From: Butyriboletus loyo
Lineage: Eukaryota > Basidiomycota > Agaricomycetes > Boletales > Boletaceae
NCBI GenBank assembly: GCA_038093515.1
Contig: JBBPSI010000119.1
Coordinates: 1-64,000, forward strand
Reading direction: 5' to 3'
Length of the DNA stretch: 64,000 bases
Shown here in pieces: positions 39,320 to 49,716 of the stretch. The notes below the pieces were generated by a model that saw nothing but the letters and a program-made list of their open reading frames with translations, did not search any database and was not told the DNA's origin. The first letter of the stretch is position 1; every line of letters starts with the position of its first letter. Both the position numbers and the translations under genes were made by a program.

Positions 39320-42300
39320 ATGATGGATCGCTACCACCAACTCCTCGATATGTTCTGCAATGACATTAATCTCCCTCAATTTCTTGTCACAGTCCTCACG
39401 GTGCCGGAGTTCCAGGATCATCCAGAGGTCATTCGCACTTTATCTGCCACACAGCAGATAATCAATGCTTTTGCCTTGAATAATGGATCAAGTACCGCTC
39501 TGTTCAACTGGGTCAACGTCGAGTACGCACGAGCTTATTCTTGTCATGTAGCTCACACGGGACTAGGTAAATACAGTTTTCTATCACGATCGCTGAACTT
39601 ACATCAGGCTAGGACTTTCCAGGGTTAGCTCTTCCCCAATGTCCGAACTCGACAAGGAAATCGCTTTCTGCCGCAATGAATTACAACTCCACCGCCAATG
39701 GAGTTCTAGTCGAGACAAATTACTATATAAACTTTCTCGTTCACTCCGCGACCGCTTCCACCAAAGAAGAGAGATGGCTGACCTCAAGGAGGCACTTGCG
39801 CTCGGACGGAGTGCATTAAAACTTTGCCGCCAGGGGCATCCAGATCGAGCCACTTTACTGGGGAACATCGCAGTTTGCCTCTATTCCCATTTCAACCAGC
39901 TGAGTCAGCTGTCTGACCTTGACGAGGCACTTGCGCTCCAACGCAATGCATTAGAACTTCGCCCACAGGGGCATCCTGATCGAGCCACTTCACTGGGAAA
40001 TATCGCATGCTACCTCTATTCCCGTTTCAAGTAGCTCGGTCAGCTGTCTGACCTTGATGAGGCACTTGCGCTCGAACGCAATGCACTGGAACTTCGACCA
40101 CAGGGGCATCCTGATCGAGCCCTTTCACTGAGCAATATCGCAACATTCCACCATTCCCGTTTCAAGCAGCTTGGTCAGCTGTCTGACCTCGACGAGGCAC
40201 TTGTGCTCGATCGCAATGCGTTGGAACTTCGCCCACAGGGGCATCCTGATCAAGCTGCTTCACTGCGGAACATTGCGAGCTACCTCTATTCCCGTTTCAA
40301 GCAGCTCGGTCAGTTATCTGATCTCGACGAGGCACTCGTGCTCGATCGCAATGCGTTGGAACTTTGCCCACAGGGGCATCCTGATCGAGCCCTTTCACTG
40401 AGCAATATCGCAACATCCCACCATTCTCGTTTCAACCAGTTCGGTCAGCTGTCTGACCTCGACGAGGCACTTGCGCTCGAACGCAATGCGTCGAAACTTC
40501 GCCCACAGGGGCATCCTGATCAAGCTGCCTCACTGCGGAACATTGGGTGCTACCTTTATTCCCGTTTCAACCAGCTCGGTCAGCTGTCTGACCTTGACGA
40601 GGCACTTGTGCTCGAACGCAATGCATTGGAACTTCGCCCACGGGGGCATCCTGGTCGAGCCCTTTCACTGAGCAATATCGCAACATTCCACCATTCCCGT
40701 TTCAAGCAGCTCGGTCAGCTGTCTGACCTTGACGAGGCAATTGTGCTCGGACGCAATGCATTGGAACTTCGACCACAGGGGCATCCTGATCGCGCCCTTT
40801 CACTAAGCAATATCGCAACATCCCACCATTTCCGTTTCAAGCAGCTCGGTCAGCTGTCTGACCTCAGCGAGGCACTTGCACTCGAACGCAATGCGTCGGA
40901 ACTTCGCCCACAGGGGCATCCTGATCAAGCTGCTTCACTGCGGAACATTGCGAGCTACCTCTATTCCCGTTTCAACCAGCTCGGTCAGATATCTGATCTC
41001 GACGAGGCACTCGTGCTCGATCGCAATGCGTTGGAACTTTGCCCACAGGGGCATCCTGATCGAGCCCTTTCACTGAGCAATATCGCAACATCCCACCATT
41101 CTCGTTTCAACCAGTTCGGTCAGCTGTCTGACCTCGACGAGGCACTTGCGCTCGAACGCAATGCGTCGAAACTTCGCCCACAGGGGCATCCTGATCAAGC
41201 TGCCTCACTGCGGAACATTGGGTGCTACCTTTATTCCCGTTTCAACCAGCTCGGTCAGCTGTCCGACCTTGACGAGGCACTTGTGCTCGAACGCAATGTG
41301 TTGGAACTTTTCCCACAGGGGCATCCTGATCAAGCTGCTTCACTGCGGAACATCGCATGCTACCTCTATTCCCGTTTCAAGCAGCTCGGTCAGTTATCTG
41401 ACCTCGATGAGGCACTTGTGCTCGAACGCAATGTGTTGGATTTTTGCCCACAGGGGCATCCTGATCGAGTCCTTTCACTGAGCAATATCGCAACTTCCCT
41501 CCATTCCCGTTTCGACCAGCTCGGTCAGCTATCTGACCTCAACGAGGCACTTGTGCTCGAACGCAATGCATTGGAACTTCGCCCACAGGGGCATCCTGGT
41601 CGAGCCCTTTCACTGAGCAATATCGCAACATTCCACCATTCCCGTTTCAAGCAGCTTGGTCAGCTGTCTGACCTTGACGAGGCAATTGTGCTCGAACGCA
41701 GTGCACTGGAGCTTTGCCCACATGGGCATCCTTGTCGAGCCTCATCCTTGGCCAGTCTTGCTTGCTGCCTCCATGCTCGATTTAAATACTCAGTTACGCA
41801 CGACATCAATGACCTCCAGGAAACATTCAATCTATATTCCCAGCTTACCGATGTCTCTCAGACAGTCTCTTCCGCCGATCTCGAATGTGCGAAACAATGG
41901 ATCGAGAGAGCCGAAGAGCACCAACATAGTACCACAGTTTTAGCCTACCAAACATTTTTGCGTCTCAGTGTTCACCATCTCGCAACTCTGCCGTCTCCTC
42001 CCCAGAATCTTGCATTACCCAAACAGCTCATGACATCTCTGCCAGTCGATGCGTTTTCAGCCTGTCTCTGCTATGGAAATCCTACCAATGCAGTCGAGCT
42101 CCTTGAACAAGGCCGTGGTGTCTTCTGGAGTCAGTTAACCCACCTTCACTCTCATCTTGACGATGTCGTAGCATCTGGTGACACAGGCAAGAAATTGGCC
42201 AACAAGTTTGCCCGGGTCACCTCTTCCCTCCGTGGTGTGCTTGATGCCCCTCCCAGTGCTGACTCTCAGCACGATCGGGCATGGCATCTCAACGTTCAAT

Positions 42301-43409
42301 TGCAGGATATCATCACTGATATTCGCAACCTGCCTGGTCTCTCTCGTTTCCTCCAGCCTCCGCTCTTCTCTGATCTCCAGGACGCTGCTGCCAGTGGACC
42401 AGTGGTCATCATCAATGCCAGCCAATACGGTTGTGACGCACTGGTGCTTCTATCTGACCAAGATCCCATCCATGTCGCTCTTCCCGCCACGAAAGCCGAT
42501 GTCTCCGAACTATCATTGGAAATTCGTTCTGTGGTCCAATACGCCAAGTCCATGGATACGACCAAGATAATCATGTTTTTTCTACGAAAGCTCTGGGACA
42601 GGATTGTTTCCCCGATTGTGAATATCCTTCAGGATTGCTGTCCATCTGGATCATACATCTGGTGGTGCCCGACTGCTGAGTTCTTGCTTCTCCCATTCCA
42701 TGCTGCCGGCCCATTTAGGAGGGGCCAACCAATGCTATCAGATCTCTATATTTCGTCATATACACCAACATTGACAGCCCTCATTCGTGCCCGACAGAGT
42801 AGTCCATTGGATCCGTTCATGGAACAGCCTCATTTCTTGGTCGTTGCTCCAGGACAGGATACACTCGTTTCAGTGAACACTGACCTGTCCACCATATCAC
42901 AACATATTGGATCAGTTGCAACACTTACATGCATTCAAGACGATGCAAATATTGACAGAGTTGATGAAGAATTGAACAATAACGACTTTGTTCACCTCGC
43001 CTGTCATTGGATCCCCAATTGGAGGGACCCGTTCAAGTCCGGGTTTGCATTGAATGACGGACTATTGAGCATTGAAAACATCATGCAACACGACTTGCGG
43101 AATGCCAAGTTTGCATATTTATCTGGTTGTCATACAACTGCTGGAGACAAGGAGAGCCCCAATGAGGTCATTCATCTTGCTGCAGCCGTGCAGTTCGCCG
43201 GGTTCCGTTCGGTCATTGGGACAATGTGGGCTGTCGATGACACACACGCGAACGACATCACATCCAGGTTTTATGATAATTTAGTGGACGAGTCTGGTCA
43301 CCTCGATCACACCCGAGCGGCTCTGGCATTGCACAGGACGTTGAGGAGTGTTCGTTCAAGTGGAATCCCCATGGATCAACAGATCCTCTACGTCCATATC
43401 GGTGCTTAG
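39320..43409 (+). CDS. TPR-CHAT protease-like protein, interrupted by in-frame TAG
   Basis: One intron (39567-39612, GTAAAT...CTAG) joins a short N-terminal exon (39320-39566) to a long frame running to 43409. The frame has 15 tandem 45-aa TPR-like repeats (39756-41780, consensus QLSDLDEALALERNALEL then GHPDRALSLSNIA). It ends in a CHAT domain, a caspase-like cysteine protease fold. The expected dyad is present: His in VHLACHW (codon 43005) and Cys in YLSGCHT (codon 43128), followed by VIGTMWAVDD. The whole would be 1347 residues long, but the third repeat carries TAG at 40032-40034 where sister repeats have CAG. Translation from 39320 would therefore stop after 222 aa. The next in-frame ATG is only at 42030, which would give a 459-aa CHAT-only product. 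It is either a nonsense allele or pseudogene, or a split gene. TPR-CHAT proteins are expanded in Agaricomycetes; their targets are unknown. Confidence 0.85.
39756..41780 (+). repeat. 15 tandem 135-bp TPR-coding repeats
   Basis: Units start every 135 bp at 39756, 39891, 40026 and so on to 41646. The first and last are divergent; inner ones are close to identical in DNA. Units at 40431-40565 and 41106-41240 appear identical over all 135 bp, and the unit before each differs at about one site in the part compared, which shows copying with a 675-bp (five-unit) shift. The unit pair at 40566/40701 resembles 41511/41646 with a 945-bp shift. This mosaic points to unequal exchange or gene conversion. 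Confidence 0.95.
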
Positions 43410-45784
43410 TGGATCTACACTCCGGTGCGTGCATGTTTTCCACGGTGCACTGTTACCCGAACTGAAGTACCCGCAGTTGTCCCCACCATAGCAACTGTAT
43501 TCCTAAAGCTTGAATCTGTTTGCAAAGATGAGCAGTTCTTTAGACACATCTACAGTTGCTCTGGAGTATCAGGTAGATTCTCTGTTTTCAATTTTGTAAA
43601 CTCTGTTTGTCTATGTATTATCCTCGAGTCCTAATTGCTAGTCTATCGCTAAGTGAGGCATGAGTGAAGAGTTAGATTCGAGTCTTTGAGCGAGCGGCAA
43701 CTTTGATGCAGCATCGCTTCTTGCCACCATCACCACCGGCGTCATACACAGCAACGGGAGGTCGTCCTGGAAGGCATTTCAGTACACCAATACGGAAATA
43801 CGCACTCTAACGTGCCAGGTCTCGGGCCAGATGAAGCCCATCATTGCGCTGTACTCCTTACGGAACTCCAAATCGGATGGAAGTGGCTGTGGAACTACCC
43901 GACGGTCAAACATCCAGCGGAAAACTCTGTGGTCGTCCTTCTCGTGGTCGCAGCAAATCTGCAGAATAATTTTGGTGAGCAAGCACCGTCAGCCTCGTAC
44001 GCACTCACGCGGAACACGATAACCGCGAATACAGAGTTGGAACACTATCCGCGGACCGCATATTCGTGCGGTTCTCGAAGCTCTCTGCATGAGCTATCAA
44101 TTAAATGGTGGTCATTCTGGGACTCTCGTAGCTCACGGAATTGACAATGTTGTCACCGTTGATGGAACTGGCGAGGAAGATGTTGGATTCCTTTTCTGTG
44201 AAAAAAAATAATTCATCGGCGGGCAAAAAAGCTCGGTTTACGATGCTTGCTCAGAGGTCGACTGTTGTGGCTGTGGCACCGACGTTGCATACGGGCTGGT
44301 CTTATCCGCTTGCTTGCGGGGAGGTATCTTCCTAGTAGCAGTGTGAACGATTAAAAATATGGCAGTGGTAGGCAGGGACGCACCCTTCGTACACGGGATA
44401 CTGTTGACTCTCAGCCCAGCTGATAATCATGTCTCATTTTTATTGGAACCAGCGGCAGAATCCTCCGCCTGGATATCGGTAATATCGGTATCAATCCGCC
44501 AAGAGAGTGCTGAATGCGACTGTGTTCTGCTGCGCCTACAGAGTGCCCGATGGATGCCATCGAAACTCGGAAGAGAAAACACGTACAAAGCAAAAGGACT
44601 CGTCGGCCAGTGCCTGGATAGAAGGTGCTGGCAGTGATTCGTATGAACTGCGATGACTAGTGACATTGAGACCTACTAACAGGAAGATTGGGACTGACCC
44701 TTCAGGTGGGGTTTCTTTGCGTGAGGTAATTGACCTTGATCAGCGTTGGAATCGCACACGCGAAAACGGCAAACGCAGCAACTACAGAAAAAAAAACCGT
44801 AGCGCGACGTGCATGATATCAGGGCTAAACCAGGCGTGTGAGGCTGCCATTGGGTTTTATTATGAACGAGCGACGGGCAGGGACCAATTACCAGTGGAAC
44901 GTGACGACGGGCGACAGATTACATAGTACTATAGTAAGGTGAGATCAGTGTCTACGATTATCATTCTACCCACCTCTTGACAGGACTCGGCCGCGATGAT
45001 CCTGGATCCGAGTGGTAGTATGACGACGACCACTAAGGAGCTGATAGTCATATGGGAGAAAAGTTGAACTAGATCCTATTGCGCACTTTCTGGCAGGAGT
45101 TGATATGTCTCTCCTCCGAGAAGGCCTCACACGCGATTTCACTACCTTCCTCGTCCCACCGCTCCCTTACGGGACCCACACGTTGATAAAGTCTAGGGCA
45201 CACCATGGTCTACGACTGTCGTTCCGAGCGTGCACGGAACTGTGCACTCATTCTGGCACGTTGAGTCATCGAGGCAGCCGGAATGTCTCGATCAGGACTC
45301 GGGTGCCCATGTAAGTTTTACTCAGAGTATTCGAGGTAGCCGACCATTGCGGCTCTCGCTGGGATCCCAAGTTCTCATGGTTGGTAGCATGTGGGCGGAG
45401 GTTGCATAGTCACCACTCGAATTCAAGGACAATAGCAAGTTGGAATTCTCAGACCGTCTGGCGAGTCATCTTTTTTCATTCGGTCATTGTCACGGTTCAG
45501 AGTGTAACCTCCCTCGGCTACGGTTGGTCGTCATTTACTAGGTGATGATCGCTTGGAACCTGCATTCATCGTGTCATGAGTGCCAGCGACGAGACGCTGC
45601 TAGAGAATAGCCCTTGCATTATAGTGTGGCTTAGTGATAGAAGCCAGGTTCAGGTTCACCTCTTGTCAGCTCGCTACGAAATGGAATGGTCACAAGCCCC
45701 GTCGAATTGCTGCTGTAAAGTCAGTTGTTTTTGCATGAATTTGGTCTGCTGAAACACGCATTCAAGGATAGATCGCGATCAAAT
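43410..45784. other. 2.4-kb region with gene-like fragments, no intact gene
   Basis: On the minus strand several pieces look like former exons: CCDHEKDDHRVFRWMFDRR and VVPQPLPSDLEFRKEY (43800-43960), PGRPPVAVYDAGGDGGKK (43680-43770), NIFLASSINGDNIV (about 44150-44200), and YPVYEGRYLP across a possible intron (about 44310-44400). I could not join them in a single consistent phase, and some are interrupted by stops. I do not recognise the family. Most likely a decayed gene or one with an unresolved structure. The 44940-45724 part shows nothing recognisable. Confidence 0.35.
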
Positions 45785-47821
45785 ATGAATCTCCCAACGG
45801 ACACAGGCGAGGCTTGTCACTGGCAAAGCCAATGCTTTTCGTGGGTGGATCAACAATCGGAGGTAGTAAACCAAAACAATGAGAGAAACGACAACCGAGA
45901 GGTGGTCGGAGCTCAACTCAGTCGTGGAGTTCCACTCATCGCGAAACCACGAGCTACAAAATGTGATCTGATTTCAACTTTGAACTATCCGGATAACTCC
46001 ATTTCTCTCACCTCCAAGTCTGCCACTTACTCGAGGATGACGACTACGGGCCAGCGCGTCGACGAACAGGCTACCCGAGTGACGCCGACCCCGATATCAC
46101 TCTGCAACGCGGTCGGGCGAGTTTCACACCTGCCAACGGAGATCCTTACCCAGATATTCCTCTACTGCGCTCGCAGGGACTACCACGACAACTGGTACGA
46201 CATTGGCGTATTCCAATGGGTCAACGTGTCGTATGTGTGCAGCCGCTGGCGTTACGTCGCGTTAAGTCTTCCGACTCTCTGGAGCTACTTGTTCGTAGCG
46301 TCGCCCCGCTGGACTGATGCGCTGCTCATCCGATCCAAAAAAGTACCCTTGTGGGTGCACGTCTACTTCACTCCCATTAACAGTGAGACGGCGCTGGATT
46401 TCATGGAACAAGTGGTTCAACATGCAGAACGGTTCCGAGAATGCCTCCTCGACATTCAATCCATGGATGCCGAGCTCGTGTTGCCATTGCTGTCCTCACA
46501 CTCTGCGCCTCTCTTACACACCCTGGCGATTTCCTGCAGGCTCCTACATCACTGGAATAACGTGGACGAGGATACTCAGGTTGATACCCCGCACACCTTC
46601 TTCAACGGAGACACTCCCGCACTCCGTGAATTAGAGCTCAACGACAGTCTCATCACCCGGTGTTCGCCCACACTCGGTGGGCTGACGGTTCTCCGGCTGC
46701 GCGACCTGCACTACTCCGTCCAACCAACAATATCGGAGCTCGGGGTGATGCTCAGCCGCATGCCGGACCTTGTAGAACTTCAGCTTGACGACGCGATCCG
46801 CGGTGGTCGCAATGACCCAGTCCGCCTGGAAGCTGGGAAGGTACAATTACCCCGGCTTGCTCGCCTCTTGATCGCGGCACCCTTCTCCAGGGTTGTCCGG
46901 TTTCTGTCGTGCATTGATATTCCAGTGACGACGCGGGTCAGGTTGAACTGTCGTCTGGAGAGCCACTCCGACGAGAACGATTACGTGTCATTCTACGCGT
47001 TTCTTTCACAGAGATTCAGCAATTCCGAGAAGGCAACCTCCGTCGCACCCATTCGTACAATGGTCATGGACCACGCGTTGCAACACATGTCTATCGTCCT
47101 CAGCAACTCCGAACAAAAATGTACCTGCCAAAAGTACGAGATATCGTTCTACAAGGATTGCAATTGCGACGTCCCGCTGAAAGTATACATGAGCAACCCA
47201 ATTCACGCCGAAAACTGGAACGATTTGGTCATCGGTATCTGCCGTAGCATGCCGCTGGCACGTTTGAAAAACCTTATCCTGACTAGCTGTCGCCTCCCGT
47301 CGGCAATCTGGTTCGATATCATCTGGCATCTCCAAGACTTACGGTACATTGGATTAACCGGTGGCGACTTGTCGGACCTCGTTATGCTGCTTTCGCTCTC
47401 ACCTCGCCCTCTCCCAGAGACCGCGGATAAGCCTGTGGATCAGTGTACCAGCCAGTTCTTCGCGCCATCGCTAGAAGAACTGTGTCTCGGTGACGTCTGG
47501 GTTCGTCGGAGGATGCGATGTAGAGGTAATCCGAGCATGCACGGAAGCGCTGTGATGCTTTTCCGCGATGCGCTTGCGCGCCGCTCGGCGGCACGTCATG
47601 CGCTCGAACGACTCTTCATCAATGGACACCTCTCGTTTACCCACAACGAGGTGATATGCTTGGGACAGGTGGTTCCGCAAGTCGAGGTCCACAATTCGGT
47701 AATGCTATTACAAGACGACAAAAACGACTGCGAGGATTGTCGGGAGGAACCGGCTGAAGAATTTGGCATGGATGAGCTGTTTGATGATGACAGCCTCAAC
47801 AATGTTGTCCCTCCGTTGTAA
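45785..47821 (+). CDS. F-box protein with leucine-rich C-terminus
   Basis: A single-exon frame. The F-box-like motif lies at about 46110-46300: VSHLPTEILTQIFLYCARR, then WVNVSYVCSRWRYVALSLP and LWSYLFV, the standard layout of the very large mushroom F-box family. F-box proteins bind Skp1 and bring substrates to the SCF ubiquitin ligase. The remainder has irregular leucine-rich segments (LRELELNDS, LTVLRLRDLHY, LVELQLDDA, LARLKNLILTSCRLP, LRYIGLTGGDLSDL), probably an LRR-type substrate surface, and an acidic C-terminus. The F-box begins about 30 residues after the ATG at 46037, the usual distance, so that start may be the true one; the in-frame ATG at 45785 adds 84 residues without known motifs. 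The substrate is unknown. Confidence 0.8.
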   Translation: MNLPTDTGEACHWQSQCFSWVDQQSEVVNQNNERNDNREVVGAQLSRGVPLIAKPRATKCDLISTLNYPDNSISLTSKSATYSRMTTTGQRVDEQATRVTPTPISLCNAVGRVSHLPTEILTQIFLYCARRDYHDNWYDIGVFQWVNVSYVCSRWRYVALSLPTLWSYLFVASPRWTDALLIRSKKVPLWVHVYFTPINSETALDFMEQVVQHAERFRECLLDIQSMDAELVLPLLSSHSAPLLHTLAISCRLLHHWNNVDEDTQVDTPHTFFNGDTPALRELELNDSLITRCSPTLGGLTVLRLRDLHYSVQPTISELGVMLSRMPDLVELQLDDAIRGGRNDPVRLEAGKVQLPRLARLLIAAPFSRVVRFLSCIDIPVTTRVRLNCRLESHSDENDYVSFYAFLSQRFSNSEKATSVAPIRTMVMDHALQHMSIVLSNSEQKCTCQKYEISFYKDCNCDVPLKVYMSNPIHAENWNDLVIGICRSMPLARLKNLILTSCRLPSAIWFDIIWHLQDLRYIGLTGGDLSDLVMLLSLSPRPLPETADKPVDQCTSQFFAPSLEELCLGDVWVRRRMRCRGNPSMHGSAVMLFRDALARRSAARHALERLFINGHLSFTHNEVICLGQVVPQVEVHNSVMLLQDDKNDCEDCREEPAEEFGMDELFDDDSLNNVVPPL

Positions 47822-49716
47822 CCAGGAGGATATTCCTGGCTGCGGGGAGAAGCGTTGGAAGAATCAAGGGGGGTGGGGATTGAAATGAAATGTTGTCCAA
47901 CTGTGCTTATCTTGTCTATCGATCTGCGTCCGGAATCACCATGTTGTTACATTGATCGTGACCCTCTAACCATGTACTGTACATAAAATCCGACTGCATC
48001 GTTTACCTTCCCTTCACTTAGAGGCCGACAGAAGAAAAAAAGATATTAACCCTAATTCTAACCTCAATCCTATCCTGGTTACGCTAAGACGTTCCGTTGT
48101 CTATAGAGATCAGCATCGGTCGGAGTATGACTGTGGGTACGAGCCTCGAGGGTGGTGTCAAATGTATCTGCCCTGACTCCTCGGGTCAAAAAGTTCAGTA
48201 CAAATCTCACAGACGTATTCCGGAAACTATAGCACAAAGTTTTGACCAATATATTTCATACCGATTTGGGGTACAAGAGAAAAAAAAACTCGCTCGAATA
48301 TTTTTACTCGATCAAATCAAATATAAAAAAAACGCGTTAGAGGTTTTGGTCATATAACACTCAGCCTCTAAGCGAAGGGCGCCATACCTCGAGTCAGATC
48401 TCGGCGTATGACGTTTCGTTTGGTTCTCCGATGGGAGCACGTCGATACGACTCAGAGTCTTACTCACGCTCGAGCGTTCTTTCTCTCAGACTCTGCTTCT
48501 AGCATGGCATGTATGCCAATATTCAGTTGCGCATGATCATGATGGGTCCCTAGGAACAGTGGTACCTAATGAAGAAGGTCGGGATGCTTTTGTCGTTGTA
48601 GAGGTTGTAGCACGTGTTCGGTTCCGTGATCGCCACGGGAACGATGGCCAGACGATCATCGTCTACAGTTGAACTGTTCCGGTCACCGGAATCGTGACAG
48701 TACATAACGGGCTAGAAACTCATGTCGTTAATGCACACAGCGGTCTGACCGCTGGGGGTTTCGGCGTCTTCGTACGTCTGGCGCATTGCAAAAGACGAAA
48801 GCGTCGGAGGAGGAATAGGCAACGGCAGGATTGCCAGTCACTTGCTGGAGGCTCTGCTTCGGGGGTATTGCGCAAGGGTGCCATTCGCAACAAAGATAAC
48901 GGCAAACAGCAAGCAAGGGTGTAATGGGGTGCGGTCGGACGCACGAGGTGGAAAATGGACTCAGGCGTTCGACAAGAAGCAGGGTCAAGGACGACATGAC
49001 TTGCAAGGTGGTGCGAAGAGAACTCATCTCCGCGTACGACCAAATGGGGTCAGTGAGTATGTTTTTTTAGAGTGATAGTGTGCTACTTCGCACCGTTGTC
49101 ATTGGAATGCCTGCAAAGACCACAGCTGTCTGAGCCTGATTGATTGGCAATGTCACAAATAACAACGCACTAATTGCACCGTCCCTGATAACTGTGGGTA
49201 AAAGCGGAGGAAGAAGTGGACACGTGAGCGATTAAACACCAAAGGCTTCGACGCGTGCAAACCTCCCGCTGTCGATGGCATGCGAAGCTTTGCACTGCAT
49301 CTGGACAGTTTGAGACGGAGGCCGATCCGAAAGGGTGACATTGACATTACCGTCGTGCGCAGCCCCGTTAACTTTCTAAATCCAGACAAATAAATGACAA
49401 GCCGTAGAACGAAACGCTACATTTGGGACGTACATAAACGACCTCGAGGCCTCACCGGTGCGTGCTGTCCGATGCTCAGGGCTCTCCTGCAGGTCAACAA
49501 AGGGTGGGTGCAGGCCCCGCTACACCCATGGCGTATCGCACTAACCTGAGTTGGGAACAGTGCCAAGTGGTTTCGTGGAGAGACCCTTGGAAAACGTGTC
49601 TGGAGTTTGCTACATAAGAAACTGCCCGCAACGGGATCCTCTTACCCAGTGACACTCCAGTGTCAACGATCCTCCCATTGCTATCCCCCAATCCTCATCT
49701 CAGCGGTCATCAATTC
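47822..49716. other. 1.9-kb region, mostly empty
   Basis: Downstream of the F-box gene the sequence is AT-rich (48020-48350) with short A-runs. A possible remnant of a small secreted protein lies at about 48550-48950 on the minus strand. The rest (49050-49700) has no supported gene and includes the promoter region of the transporter. Confidence 0.4.
48550..48950 (-). pseudogene. Possible small secreted protein gene or remnant
   Basis: A terminal exon at 48711-48550 reads PVMYCHDSGDRNSS, VDDDRLAIVPVAITEPNTCY and SIPTFFIRYHCS, followed by TAG. An intron with good ends (48775-48712, GTACG...CTAG, 64 nt) joins it in phase to an upstream piece QQVTGNPAVAYSSSDAFVF then CNAPD. Together this looks like a real Cys-containing extracellular protein. 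Further upstream a hydrophobic stretch (LLFAVIFVANGTLAQ, about 48870-48915) resembles a signal peptide but is in a different frame, and no ATG is well placed. Either a relic with a lost start or a gene with an extra intron. Family unknown. Confidence 0.35.

Noticed and set aside
39756..41780. Regularly spaced repeats resembling a CRISPR array
   Set aside because: Units are head-to-tail without unique spacers, the period is 135 bp and fully coding, and the genome is eukaryotic.
45105..45314. Plus-strand ORF of 69 codons
   Set aside because: No motif, no clear splice partners and no similarity that I recognise.
48045..48070. Telomere-like TTAACCCTAATTCTAACC stretch
   Set aside because: Only one or two imperfect units; no array.
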